DNA of 58,197 nucleotides from Pseudomonadota bacterium (GCA_039815145.1 JBCBZW010000023.1:1-58197); one strand, 5' to 3'; counted from the first letter of the stretch, positions 38,628 to 47,465 are shown. Notes: a model not told the origin generated them from the letters alone. Numbers and translations: made by a program.

Positions 38628-39044
38628 TCACTCCATCGTGTCGAGCGCCTTCTGGAAGCGATTGGCGTGAGAGCGCTCGGCCTTGGCCAGGGTCTCGAAC
38701 CAGTCAGCGATCTCGTCGAAGCCCTCTTCGCGCGCCGACTTCGCCATGCCCGGGTACATATCGGTGTACTCGTGGGTCTCGCCCGCGATCGCGGACTCGA
38801 GGTTCAGGGCCGTGCCGCCCATGGGCTTGCCCGTGGCCGGATCACCGACGGCTTCCAGGTACTCCAGGTGACCGTGGGCGTGGCCCGTCTCACCCTCTGC
38901 GGTGGAGCGAAACACGGCAGCGATGTCGTTGTAGCCCTCCACGTCGGCCTTCGATGCGAAGTACAGGTAGCGGCGGTTGGCCTGCGACTCGCCCGCGAAG
39001 GCGTCCTTCAGATTTTGCTCAGTCTTGCTGCCCTTCAGTTCCAT
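38628..39044 (-). CDS. rubrerythrin without rubredoxin domain
   Basis: 138-residue ferritin-like di-iron protein. The four metal-binding helices show E20 in [11 protein letters not shown], the E-x2-H type motif in [12 protein letters not shown], Glu in [12 protein letters not shown], and AERSHANRF near the end. Classical rubrerythrin is about 190 residues and ends in a rubredoxin FeS4 domain, absent here, so electrons must come from another protein, plausibly the adjacent Fe-S protein. Likely peroxide reduction. Ribosome site AGGAGA before the ATG. Confidence 0.9.
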   Translation of the reverse strand: MELKGSKTEQNLKDAFAGESQANRRYLYFASKADVEGYNDIAAVFRSTAEGETGHAHGHLEYLEAVGDPATGKPMGGTALNLESAIAGETHEYTDMYPGMAKSAREEGFDEIADWFETLAKAERSHANRFQKALDTME

Positions 39045-39064
39045 ACGTCGTCTCTCCTGGCTGG

Positions 39065-39076
39065 CGTGATGTCACG
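39065..39076. repeat. dyad in the rubrerythrin leader
   Basis: CGTGA-TG-TCACG is a perfect inverted repeat located between the probable promoter (39082-39111) and the rubrerythrin start, a fitting place for a repressor site. The half-site is followed by another TCACG five bases on. Confidence 0.35.
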
Positions 39077-39081
39077 TCACG

Positions 39082-39111
39082 ATACTAGATTCGGTCTAAG
39101 TCGCGACGCAA
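39082..39111 (-). promoter_or_regulatory. possible sigma70 promoter of the rubrerythrin operon
   Basis: On the minus strand TTGCGT (39106-39111) and TAGTAT (39082-39087) with an 18-base spacer, about 40 bases upstream of the ATG. Confidence 0.4.
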
Positions 39112-39261
39112 GGCGGTACCAATGGGCCCGCGTGGCCGCGTTGCTGGATTCTGACATAGTCCCTATCATTCGCGGCAACGCGGCGGCGGTGGTTGCTTTT
39201 CACCGCCGAAAACGCCCGCGATCAGGCGCACAGATCAACGACACCAACCCTCGGAACGAAC

Positions 39262-39516
39262 GTGACCGACGCTGATTCCAAAGCAAAATCTGCCGCTCAA
39301 CCGGACTTCGAGCGCTCCCTGGAAGAGCTCGAGACCCTGGTCGCCCGCATGGAGAAGGGCGACCTCTCCCTGGAGGACTCGCTAGCGCAGTTCGAGCGCG
39401 GCATCGCCCTCACCCGTAGCTGCCAGCAGGCCCTGCGGGAAGCCGAGCAGAAGATCGACGCCCTGGCCGGTCCGGACGGCGAGAGCCTCACCCCCTTCGG
39501 CGAGCGCCAGGAGTAG
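39262..39516 (+). CDS. xseB: exodeoxyribonuclease VII small subunit
   Basis: 84 residues. XseB pattern [32 protein letters not shown] is the near-complete helical hairpin of the family. Start is GTG at 39262 with GGAA ahead. The stop lies eight bases before ispA, as in the E. coli xseB-ispA-dxs order, but dxs is not downstream here. Confidence 0.94.
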   Translation: MTDADSKAKSAAQPDFERSLEELETLVARMEKGDLSLEDSLAQFERGIALTRSCQQALREAEQKIDALAGPDGESLTPFGERQE

Positions 39517-39524
39517 GACGCGAG

Positions 39525-40415
39525 ATGGACCCGCACCAGCGAATGGCGGCCTACCAGGCCCGCGTCGAAGCCGCGCTCAGCGATCGCCTGCCACCGGAGG
39601 ACCAGATCCCGCGCCGGCTACACGAGGCCATGCGCTACGTGGCCCTCGGCGGCGGCAAACGGGTGCGCCCGCTGCTGGTCTATTTCACCGGAGAGGTGCT
39701 GGACCTCGACCCTGCGGTGCTGGACGCCCCCGCCTGCGCGATCGAGTTGATTCACGCCTACTCACTGGTGCACGACGACCTGCCGGCGATGGACGACGAC
39801 GACATGCGCCGCGGCAGGCCCACCTGCCACATCGCCTACGACGAAGCCACGGCCATCCTGGTGGGCGACGCCCTGCAGGTGCTGGCCTTCGAGATCCTGG
39901 GGACCGATCCCACCCTCCAGCGCGACACAGACACACGCCTGGCGATGATCAACCTGCTCTCCACGGCCGCGGGCCCCTCCGGCATGGCCGGCGGCCAGGC
40001 GATCGACGTCGAAAACACGGGCAAGCCCATGTCCCGCGACGAGCTCGCCTTCATGCATCGGCTGAAGACGGGCGCCCTGATCCGCGCCTCCGTCCTGCTC
40101 GCCGCCCACTGCCGCACGGACCTCTCGCCGGAGCGTCGCGCTGCCCTGGAGCGCTTCTCCGAACTCGCCGGGCACGCCTTCCAGGTGCAGGACGATATCC
40201 TGGACGTGGAGGGTGAAGCGGAGCGCCTCGGCAAGACCCCGGGCGCCGACGAGGCCCGCCACAAGCCCACCTACCCGAGCATCGTCGGCCTGGACGAGGC
40301 CAAGCGCATCGCTCGCGAGCTGTATCAGTCCTCGCTCGATGCCCTGGCGGATTTCGGCGACAAGGCGGAACCCCTGCGCTGGCTGGCGGCCTACATCATC
40401 GAGCGTGACTACTAG
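39525..40415 (+). CDS. ispA: farnesyl diphosphate synthase
   Basis: Condenses IPP with DMAPP and GPP to farnesyl diphosphate. 296 residues with both Asp-rich motifs: DDLPAMDDDD (first) and DDILD (second), GGGKRVRPLL and the KTGALI motif. The ribosome site GGAG lies in the xseB stop region. Followed by folE2 rather than dxs. Confidence 0.95.
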   Translation: MDPHQRMAAYQARVEAALSDRLPPEDQIPRRLHEAMRYVALGGGKRVRPLLVYFTGEVLDLDPAVLDAPACAIELIHAYSLVHDDLPAMDDDDMRRGRPTCHIAYDEATAILVGDALQVLAFEILGTDPTLQRDTDTRLAMINLLSTAAGPSGMAGGQAIDVENTGKPMSRDELAFMHRLKTGALIRASVLLAAHCRTDLSPERRAALERFSELAGHAFQVQDDILDVEGEAERLGKTPGADEARHKPTYPSIVGLDEAKRIARELYQSSLDALADFGDKAEPLRWLAAYIIERDY

Positions 40416-40560
40416 GGAAGCTCTGCATAGGTCCGGTCGCCAGCCCCGGCGCCCTTGAAACGCCGCCCGAGCGCCCACATTTCTCCCTACTAACCGCGGC
40501 TTAGCGGTCTCCCCAGGCGCGGCATCGGTTGCCGGTCTGTCCTCGAAATGCCGCCCACGG

Positions 40561-40576
40561 GGGCTATACTGAGCCC
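40561..40576 (+). promoter_or_regulatory. dyad overlapping a -10-like box upstream of folE2
   Basis: GGGCT-ATACTG-AGCCC is a perfect inverted repeat that contains TATACT (40565-40570), 88 bases ahead of the folE2 start. A matching -35 box is poor (TCGAAA at 40543-40548). It may be an operator; FolE2 genes are sometimes zinc-regulated, but this is not a Zur box I recognise. Confidence 0.35.
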
Positions 40577-40657
40577 AATGTGCACCCTTCTCGGCCCTCG
40601 GTACGAATAACGGGGCGGCACGGTGTGGTGCAGCTTAGCTTTCAAGGATTTCGACAT

Positions 40658-41473
40658 ATGAGCGCGACCAACGTCAGTCCCATCGATGACGTCCAGAACC
40701 ATCCGGACACGCGGCGCATGCCGATCGACAAGGTGGGGATCAAGGACATCTTCCATCCCGTGCGGGTCATGGACCGATCCGGCGGCGAACAGAACACGGT
40801 AGCCAAGTTCAACATGTACGTGCGCCTGCCCCACAACTTCAAGGGCACGCACATGAGCCGCTTCGTCGAAATCCTGAGCATGTACGAGAAGGAGATCTCC
40901 GTACACAACTTCGGCGATATGCTCGAGCAGATGGCGGACCGCCTGGAGGCGAAGACCGGCCATATCGAGATGAGCTTCCCCTACTTCGTGATGAAAAAGG
41001 CGCCGAAGTCCGGCGTCGAAAGCCTCATGGACTACGAGGCGAGCCTCATCGGCGAGATCCACGAGGGTAAGGTCAATACCAAAGTGAAGGTGGTGGTGCC
41101 CGTCACGAGCCTGTGCCCCTGCTCAAAGGGCATCTCGGACTACGGCGCCCACAACCAGCGCTCGCACATCACCATCACGGCGCGTATCGACGGCTTCGTG
41201 TGGATCGAAGAGCTGATCGACATGGCCGAGAAGGAAGCGTCCTGCGAGCTCTTCGGCATCCTGAAACGCCCGGACGAGAAGTACGTGACGGAGCGTGCCT
41301 ACGACAACCCGAAGTTCGTCGAGGACATCGTGCGCGACGTGGCCCTGCGCCTGAACGAGGACGATCGCATCCGCGGCTACGTGGTGGAGAGCGAGAACTT
41401 CGAGTCCATCCACAACCACTCGGCCTACGCACTGATCGAGTGCGACAAGGACGCCGAGACGGAAGACGCGTAA
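40658..41473 (+). CDS. folE2: GTP cyclohydrolase FolE2 (type IB)
   Basis: First step of folate (and queuosine) synthesis from GTP, using the alternative enzyme that works with metals other than zinc. 271 residues. Family blocks: SRFVEIL near the N-terminus, [36 protein letters not shown] with the active-site Cys, and the [10 protein letters not shown] end. ATG at 40658 with AAGGA ahead. It converges on the kinase gene, with four bases between. Confidence 0.95.
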   Translation: MSATNVSPIDDVQNHPDTRRMPIDKVGIKDIFHPVRVMDRSGGEQNTVAKFNMYVRLPHNFKGTHMSRFVEILSMYEKEISVHNFGDMLEQMADRLEAKTGHIEMSFPYFVMKKAPKSGVESLMDYEASLIGEIHEGKVNTKVKVVVPVTSLCPCSKGISDYGAHNQRSHITITARIDGFVWIEELIDMAEKEASCELFGILKRPDEKYVTERAYDNPKFVEDIVRDVALRLNEDDRIRGYVVESENFESIHNHSAYALIECDKDAETEDA

Positions 41474-41476
41474 GCC

Positions 41477-42838
41477 CTAGCCCGCGTTAGCGAAGGACTC
41501 CGGCGGCGCCGTGGGATCGGCGCTCTCGCCGAGGGCCTTGCCCGACAGCTCCGCTTCCACGTTCTGCAGTCGCTCCACCAGCGAGCGTAGAAACACGCGC
41601 ATGAAGCGCAGCTGGCAGGAGGAGCTCAGCTGTTCCAGGAGCGTCGAGCTCACCTGCAGGAGGGTGACCTCGCCGTCCGCTTGAATCGTCGCCGTGCGTC
41701 GCGCGCGGCGCACGTAGCTCGACTCGCCGAAGCAGTCTCCGCGCGAGAGCTTGCCGAGCGCATGACCGCCGCGATGCACCTTCACCGTGCCCTTGATGAG
41801 CACGTAGAAGCGATCGTCGAGCTGGCCTTCGCGCACGATCTCCTCGTCGGCTTCGTACTCGCGCCACTCGCCCGCCTGCAACACCTCCCAGATCTCCGAT
41901 GCCTGGAAGTCGTGGAAGAAGCGTAGCTGACGCAGGAGTTCGAAGCGCCCCTGCTCGGTCACCCGCATGGCGACGCTGTTGCGGCTCAGCTCTTGGTTGG
42001 CCCGCGTGAGATCCGCGGCCATCTCCAAGCCGTTGCGGTAGCGCTGCTCGGGATCCTTGTGCAGGGCGCGCATCACTACGTGCTCCAGCGACTCGGGAAT
42101 GTCGTCGCGAATCAGGTGCAGGGGCTGCGGCGTGCGATAGACGATCAGGTGCAGGAGCTTCGCGAGGTTATCGGCCTTGAAAGGTCGCTGCCCCGTGAGC
42201 AGCTCGTACATGACCACGCCCAGGGAGTACAGATCCGACCTCGGCGTCACCGGCTGCGAGCGCACCTGCTCCGGCGACATGTAGCTCGGGCTGCCGGCGA
42301 TGCCCTCGATCTGCGACCCCTCGGACTGTTCCACCAGGGCGATACCGAAATCGATGATGCGCACGTCGCGATCCGGCGTGAGCATGATGTTGCTGGGCTT
42401 GATGTCGCGGTGGACGACGCCGCGGTTGTGGGCGTAGTGCAGTGCCTTGGCGCACTTGAAGGCGATCTCGATCACATCGCCCTTGCGCAGGAGGTTCTCC
42501 TCCTTGCAGAAGCGGGCCAGGGTACGAGCGCCCTGCACGTGCTCCATGACCACGTAGTAGCTGTTGTCGTGCTCACCGGCATCGTAGAGGGGCAGGATGT
42601 TCGCGTGCTGCAAGCGACCAACCATGTTGGCCTCGTTGAAGAACATCTTGCGGGCCACGCGGGCGTCGCTGTCCGAACTGTTAACGCCGTGATAGACCTT
42701 GATGGCCACATCACGCCCGTAGAACATGTCGTGTGACAGGTAGACGGTGCCGGTGCTCCCCCGCCCCACCTTCTTGATGATCGGGTACTTCCCGATCCGC
42801 TCGGGCGCGTTGTGGACAGGCTTATCGGTGTCGCTCAT
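41477..42838 (-). CDS. Ser/Thr protein kinase with cyclic-nucleotide-binding domain
   Basis: 453 residues. The Hanks-type kinase (about 17-275) has GRGSTGTVYL, Lys47 in VAIK, HRDIKPSN with D145, DFG with D163 and an SPEQ segment. Residues about 300-430 form a CAP-ED/cNMP-binding fold (FYVLIKGTVKVHRG, RGDCFGESSYVRRARRTATI) preceded by a linker helix. No membrane segment. So kinase activity may respond to cAMP or cGMP. A GTG three codons upstream overlaps the pgpA stop, so the true start may be 42847. In either case it is coupled to pgpA. Confidence 0.9.
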   Translation of the reverse strand: MSDTDKPVHNAPERIGKYPIIKKVGRGSTGTVYLSHDMFYGRDVAIKVYHGVNSSDSDARVARKMFFNEANMVGRLQHANILPLYDAGEHDNSYYVVMEHVQGARTLARFCKEENLLRKGDVIEIAFKCAKALHYAHNRGVVHRDIKPSNIMLTPDRDVRIIDFGIALVEQSEGSQIEGIAGSPSYMSPEQVRSQPVTPRSDLYSLGVVMYELLTGQRPFKADNLAKLLHLIVYRTPQPLHLIRDDIPESLEHVVMRALHKDPEQRYRNGLEMAADLTRANQELSRNSVAMRVTEQGRFELLRQLRFFHDFQASEIWEVLQAGEWREYEADEEIVREGQLDDRFYVLIKGTVKVHRGGHALGKLSRGDCFGESSYVRRARRTATIQADGEVTLLQVSSTLLEQLSSSCQLRFMRVFLRSLVERLQNVEAELSGKALGESADPTAPPESFANAG

Positions 42839-42843
42839 GGCTA

Positions 42844-43359
42844 TCACAGGAAGGCGCCGAGACGACCCACGGCGTGCAGGCTGAGGGCGGCGAAGAGCGC
42901 CGCTACGATGTCGTCCAGCATAATTCCCACCCCTCCACGCAGTCCGTGATCCATCGCTCGGATCGGCCAGGGCTTGATGATGTCAAAAGCCCGAAAGGCC
43001 CCGAACGCCGCGCCCCACCAGACCGCGCTCTCCGGCACCAACGAACAGGTGAGATAGCAGCCGACGATCTCATCCCACACGATGCCTGGATGATCGTGTA
43101 CGCCCAGGCGCTCGGACGAGCGTCGGCAAATCGCGACACCCGCCACCAGACCGATGGCACTGACCAGCAAATGCCCCGCGAGCCCCAGCCCCAGGCCCTC
43201 GGCGAGCACGAAGGCCGCCAGCCCCACCACGGATCCGACCGTGCCAGGCGCAACCGGCGAGTAGCCCGTGCCGAAGCCGAAGGCGAGCAAGTGCTCCGGG
43301 TGGCGCCAGAACTCCTGCCAGCTGGGCCGTGGCAGTGTTCGCTTACTCGACCCCGTCAT
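42844..43359 (-). CDS. pgpA: phosphatidylglycerophosphatase A
   Basis: Dephosphorylates phosphatidylglycerol phosphate at the inner membrane. 171 residues, several hydrophobic segments, with the family signatures FGTGYSPVAPGTVGS near the start, HDHPGIVWDEIVG and FRAFDIIKPWPI, and the C-terminal GIMLDDIVAAL. ATG overlaps the thiL stop (ATGA). Its own stop overlaps the kinase start region. Confidence 0.95.
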   Translation of the reverse strand: MTGSSKRTLPRPSWQEFWRHPEHLLAFGFGTGYSPVAPGTVGSVVGLAAFVLAEGLGLGLAGHLLVSAIGLVAGVAICRRSSERLGVHDHPGIVWDEIVGCYLTCSLVPESAVWWGAAFGAFRAFDIIKPWPIRAMDHGLRGGVGIMLDDIVAALFAALSLHAVGRLGAFL

Positions 43360-44333
43360 GCGTGAAAGTGCCGATAGCCGGCCGTGGACAACGCCACCGC
43401 GCACCCGTCGCGGGTCACGCTCGCCCCTGGCCCCAAGGCGCCGTCGACCTCGACCACCTCGCCGATCACACTGAGGGGGCAGGCCGCGTCCGATGCGATC
43501 GCAACGAGCGCTGGTTCACACTCCCGCGGCAGGGTGAATAGCAGTTCGTAGTCATCACCGCCGGTGAGGGCGAAGTGCTCCGCGCCATCCCGCCCATGGC
43601 CCTGCACCAGCGCCTCGCTCACGGGCAGGCTACGAGCTTCGATAACAAGACGCGCCCCGCTCGCCTCGGCCAGCTTCTGCCCATCCGCCAGCAATCCGTC
43701 GGAGACGTCGATCGCCGACGTAGCGACGCCGAGCAGGCGCTGACCGCAGGCCACTCGAGGCGCGGGAAAGGCAAAGCGTTGCTGTAGCGTGCGTGCATGG
43801 GCGCTGGTGTCGCCTTCGCGCAGCGACGCCAAGCCCGCGGCGGCGTCCCCCGGGGTGCCGCTCACGGCGAGCAGGTCGCCGGCACGAGCCCCCGAACGGG
43901 TCAGCGCCACCGCCCCTGGCGCAAGCCACCCCACCACCGTGACGGTCACCGTGAGCACTTCGCTGCGGGTCGTGTCGCCACCGATGATCGCCACCCCGTG
44001 GGCGTGGGCGAGGGCCCCGAAGGCCTCTGCAAAGGCGGCCAACCATTTCGACTCGGCTCTCGGCAGGGACAGGGCGATCAGCGCGTACGCGGGCGTCGCC
44101 CCCATGGCGGCGAGGTCACTGAGGTTCACCCCGAGGGCTCGATGGCCGATCGCCGCAGGGTCCGTTTCGGGCGGAAAATGCACGCCGCTGACGATCGTGT
44201 CGGTGGCGATCGCCGCGAGGTGATCAGGGGGCGGTGCGACCAGCGCGGCGTCGTCGCCCACGCCGAGGCGCACCTCGGGGCGTTCGACGCCGGCCGAGGC
44301 GAAGAAGCGTTCGATGAGCGCGAACTCGTCCAT
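43356..44333 (-). CDS. thiL: thiamine-monophosphate kinase
   Basis: Makes thiamine diphosphate from the monophosphate. 325 residues, PurM/AIRS fold with VGDDAALV, TDTIVSGVHF, ALGVNLSDLAAMGA, IIGGDTTRS and IDVSDGLLAD. Placed between the double-receiver gene and pgpA; the usual order is nusB-thiL-pgpA. Confidence 0.95.
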   Translation of the reverse strand: MDEFALIERFFASAGVERPEVRLGVGDDAALVAPPPDHLAAIATDTIVSGVHFPPETDPAAIGHRALGVNLSDLAAMGATPAYALIALSLPRAESKWLAAFAEAFGALAHAHGVAIIGGDTTRSEVLTVTVTVVGWLAPGAVALTRSGARAGDLLAVSGTPGDAAAGLASLREGDTSAHARTLQQRFAFPAPRVACGQRLLGVATSAIDVSDGLLADGQKLAEASGARLVIEARSLPVSEALVQGHGRDGAEHFALTGGDDYELLFTLPRECEPALVAIASDAACPLSVIGEVVEVDGALGPGASVTRDGCAVALSTAGYRHFHA

Positions 44334-44417
44334 GCCCTATCACCCTTGCGCGCGCACCGTGCGCGCCAGCGGGCAGTGTAACGAGTTGTTCGGCGGACTG
44401 TCGGCGCCGATCGGCGC

Positions 44418-45221
44418 TCAGGCTTGCAGGGTCTGGTAGATGAGCTGCTTGACGGTGTCGGCTTCGAAGGGCTTGTCGCAGACGGCGGATACGCCGGACT
44501 GCTGGATCGCGGACAGGCGCGAGGAGTTGCTCTCACTGGTAACCATGAGGATCGGCGTATCGTTGTCGCCGATCTCATCGCGTATGCAGTTGGTCAGTTC
44601 CAAGCCGTCCATCTCGGGCATGTTGTAGTCCGTGACGATCAGATCGAACTCGCGATGGTAGAGCATCGTGGCCGCTTCCTTACCGTCCTTAGCGAACTCC
44701 AGCGTGGTGATACCGAGGGACTTCAGCACCTTGGCGATGTGCAGGCGCGCGTACGCCACATCGTCCACCACGAGCACGCGCAGGTGCGCAGGATCCCCGT
44801 ACTCGAGATCCATCTCGTCCGGATTGAGGAAGTGCAGCGTGTTGAGCAGGGCGCGGCGAATGGCCGGCGCCGTGAACGGCTTCGGCAAGATGGCGATCAC
44901 GCCGGCCTGACGGATCGGGTCGAGGTGCTTGAAGCGCTCCTCGCTGGACACCAGCATGAAGGGCGTGTCGCACAGGTCGTCGGAGTCGCGCAGCGTGATA
45001 ATCAGATCGGTCGCCGTCATGTCCGGCAGGTACATGGAGCTGATCACCAGTCGAAAGCCGCCGGCGCGTAGCATCTCCAGCGCCTGGGCACCGGACTCCG
45101 CCTCCTGGATGTCACTGATGTCATTAGTTTCGAGGTGGCGGCGCATGGCAGCGCGCTGGGAAGCCGAAGGTTCGACGACGAGGACGTTCAAATCCTCTAG
45201 GTTCAGCTGGATAACGGACAC
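44418..45221 (-). CDS. tandem receiver protein, pseudo-receiver plus CheY-like
   Basis: 267 residues, two response-regulator receiver domains and no output domain. The first (about 12-130) lacks the acidic pair and has Ser62 where the phospho-Asp should be, though Lys114 is kept. The second (147-265) is complete: VVDD at 151-154, D198 in TDYNMPEMDG, and CDKPF. It resembles CheY duplicates used in motility or development. It is inserted in the conserved nusB-thiL interval, read leftward with both neighbours. GTG start. Partner kinase unknown. Confidence 0.87.
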   Translation of the reverse strand: MSVIQLNLEDLNVLVVEPSASQRAAMRRHLETNDISDIQEAESGAQALEMLRAGGFRLVISSMYLPDMTATDLIITLRDSDDLCDTPFMLVSSEERFKHLDPIRQAGVIAILPKPFTAPAIRRALLNTLHFLNPDEMDLEYGDPAHLRVLVVDDVAYARLHIAKVLKSLGITTLEFAKDGKEAATMLYHREFDLIVTDYNMPEMDGLELTNCIRDEIGDNDTPILMVTSESNSSRLSAIQQSGVSAVCDKPFEADTVKQLIYQTLQA

Positions 45222-45317
45222 GAAGACTCCTCAGATCGTCAGGCTCACCTAAGGGTTATCGTCCGACTCCCGAGAGACTGAAGCGTCGCGCCGTGAGGGT
45301 GCGGTCAGCGTGATAGC

Positions 45318-45827
45318 TCAGCGAGCGCGCTCGACCTTGCGCAGGGTGAGCGATGCCTTGTCTAACAAGGCGTTGACGAACTTGTGGCCGTCTTCCCCGC
45401 CGAATTCGTGCGCCAGTTCCAGCGCCTCGTTTAACACCACGCGATAGGGGGTCTCGATCCGCTCGCGCAACTCGTAGAGGCCGATCAGCAGCACAGCATG
45501 CTCGATGGGATCGAGTTGGTCGACCGGTCGGTCGGCCCGCTCCTCGATCATCTCATCGAGCGCCTCGCGGTGCGTTTCCACGCCCATCAGCACCTCACGA
45601 AACAGCTCCTCGTCCACCCGATCGAGACCCGGAAAATCCGAGAACTGGGCGATGAGGTCTCGCGCGTGATCGCCGGTCAGAAACTGCTGATACAAGGCCT
45701 GGCAGGCCGCACGCCTGGCGAGCGAACGGGCACTCGCCCGGCGCTTGCGCGGGCGCCGGGGTGCCTTTTGGCCCGCCGCCTTGTCGTTACCGGCGTCGAG
45801 CGATGGTGATGAGGGGTCCTCGCCCAT
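45318..45827 (-). CDS. nusB: transcription antitermination protein NusB
   Basis: Binds boxA RNA with ribosomal protein S10 in rRNA antitermination. 169 residues: an Arg/Lys-rich N-terminal extension of about 30 (RRPRKRRAS), then the NusB fold (SLARRAACQALYQ, VVLNEALELAHEFGGEDGHKFVNALLD). Starts four bases after the ribH stop. Confidence 0.95.
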   Translation of the reverse strand: MGEDPSSPSLDAGNDKAAGQKAPRRPRKRRASARSLARRAACQALYQQFLTGDHARDLIAQFSDFPGLDRVDEELFREVLMGVETHREALDEMIEERADRPVDQLDPIEHAVLLIGLYELRERIETPYRVVLNEALELAHEFGGEDGHKFVNALLDKASLTLRKVERAR

Positions 45828-45831
45828 TCGA

Positions 45832-46314
45832 TCAGCCGTCCAGCTGGCGCAGAAGCCCCAGCGTCTCGAGCGCGGCGAGGGACGCCTCGGCCCCCTTGTT
45901 GCCCGCCTTGGCGCCGGCGCGTTCGATCGCCTGATCCAGCGTGTCCACGGTGAGCACGCCGAAGCCCACGGGCACCCCCGTATCCAGAGCCACGCGCGAG
46001 AGACCGCTGGCGCACTCCCCGGCCACGTAGTCGAAGTGCGGCGTGGCGCCGCGGATCACCGTGCCCAGGGCGACGAGCATGTCGAAGCGGCCGCTACGGG
46101 CCGCTTTGCTGGCGGCGATCGGCAGTTCGTACGCACCCGGCACCATCAGCAGGGTGATGTCGTTGCTGGCGACACCGGCCTGGGTGAGCGCCCCCACGGC
46201 ACCGCGCGTGAGCCGGTCGACGATAAAGTCGTTCCAACGGGTGGCGAGCACGCCGACGCGCACGCCGCTGCCATTCAAGGCCCCTTCCAAAGTCTCGATC
46301 GTCGGCCCATTCAT
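45832..46314 (-). CDS. ribH: 6,7-dimethyl-8-ribityllumazine synthase
   Basis: Condenses the pyrimidine with dihydroxybutanone phosphate, penultimate step to riboflavin. 160 residues; TRWNDFIVDRL, the PGAYELPIAA loop, GTVIRGATPHFDYV and FGVLTVDTLDQA. ATG overlaps the ribBA stop (ATGA). Confidence 0.96.
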   Translation of the reverse strand: MNGPTIETLEGALNGSGVRVGVLATRWNDFIVDRLTRGAVGALTQAGVASNDITLLMVPGAYELPIAASKAARSGRFDMLVALGTVIRGATPHFDYVAGECASGLSRVALDTGVPVGFGVLTVDTLDQAIERAGAKAGNKGAEASLAALETLGLLRQLDG

Positions 46315-47465
46315 CCGTCTACGTACTCCACCACTTCCAATCCGAACCCGGACAAGCCGTGCATGCGCTTAGGCGCGCTCAGCACGCGCATGCGCGAGAC
46401 GCCGAGATCGCGCAACACCTGAGCCCCCACGCCGTACTTGCGCAGCTCCGAGCTCACCTCGCCCGTGCCCTGGTGTGGTCGCTCACTGCCCTGCAGGCGC
46501 TCGATCAGCACCCGCGGATCATCGCGTTCGCGCAGGATCAGCACGACCCCACTGCCCTCCTCGGCGATGCGCTTCATCGCTGCCCGCAGGGGCCAGCCCA
46601 GGGAGGGCCAGGTGACGCCGACCACATCGCTCAAGGTCTCGTGCACGTGCACGCGCACCAGCGTGGGATCTGCGCTCCTCACATCGCCCTTGACCAACGC
46701 GAGATGGACGTTGCGCGCCACATGATCCTCATAGCAGTGCAACGTGAAGTCACCGAATTCCGTAGGTACGGTGTGGGTGGCGATGCACTCGACCGACTGC
46801 TCGTTGCGCAAGCGGTAGGCGATGAGGTCGGCAATGGTGCCGATCTTCAGCTTGTGCTCGTGGGCGAAGGCCTCGAGATCCGGACGGCGCGCCATGCTGC
46901 CGTCCTCGCGCAGCACCTCCACGATCACCGCTGCCGGCTCGGCTCCCGCGAGGCGGGCGAGGTCGCAGCCCGCCTCCGTGTGGCCGGCGCGGGTCAGCAC
47001 GCCGCCGGGCTGGGCCATCAGCGGGAAGATGTGCCCGGGCTGGGTGAGGTCGGCCGGGCCCGCGTCGGGCGCCACCGCCGCCAGCACCGTGCGGGCTCGG
47101 TCATGGGCCGAGATGCCGGTGGTCACCCCTTCCGCCGCCTCGATGGACACGGTGAAGTTGGTGCGCTGCTCCGAATCCGTCTCGCTCACCATCAGGGGCA
47201 GGCGCAGCTGCTCGCAGCGCTCTCGGGTGAGGGTGAGGCATATCAGGCCGCGGCCGTAGCGCGCCATGAAGTTGATGTCTTCCGGGCGTACGTGGGAGGC
47301 GAGCATCACCAGGTCGCCCTCGTTCTCGCGGTCCTCGTCATCGAGCATCACGACCATCCGGCCGGCGCGAAGCTCGGCGAGGATGGTCTCGATGTCCGCC
47401 AGGGGGCTGCCCGCGCTGCCGCGCTCCGGGAGGGAGGTGATGTTGCTACTGCTGCTGTCTGTCAT
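46311..47465 (-). CDS. ribBA: DHBP synthase with degenerate GTP cyclohydrolase II domain
   Basis: 384 residues. The N-terminal RibB half is complete (DDEDRENEGDLVM, the acidic metal loop, THTEAGCDLARLAG) and should make 3,4-dihydroxy-2-butanone 4-phosphate. The C-terminal RibA half has lost the zinc-binding Cys residues: the ECLTGDVFGS/RCDC region is replaced by ETLSDVVG and later residues. So GTP cyclohydrolase II activity is unlikely and another RibA must exist elsewhere. This degenerate arrangement is known from other proteobacteria. Confidence 0.93.
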   Translation of the reverse strand: MTDSSSSNITSLPERGSAGSPLADIETILAELRAGRMVVMLDDEDRENEGDLVMLASHVRPEDINFMARYGRGLICLTLTRERCEQLRLPLMVSETDSEQRTNFTVSIEAAEGVTTGISAHDRARTVLAAVAPDAGPADLTQPGHIFPLMAQPGGVLTRAGHTEAGCDLARLAGAEPAAVIVEVLREDGSMARRPDLEAFAHEHKLKIGTIADLIAYRLRNEQSVECIATHTVPTEFGDFTLHCYEDHVARNVHLALVKGDVRSADPTLVRVHVHETLSDVVGVTWPSLGWPLRAAMKRIAEEGSGVVLILRERDDPRVLIERLQGSERPHQGTGEVSSELRKYGVGAQVLRDLGVSRMRVLSAPKRMHGLSGFGLEVVEYVDG

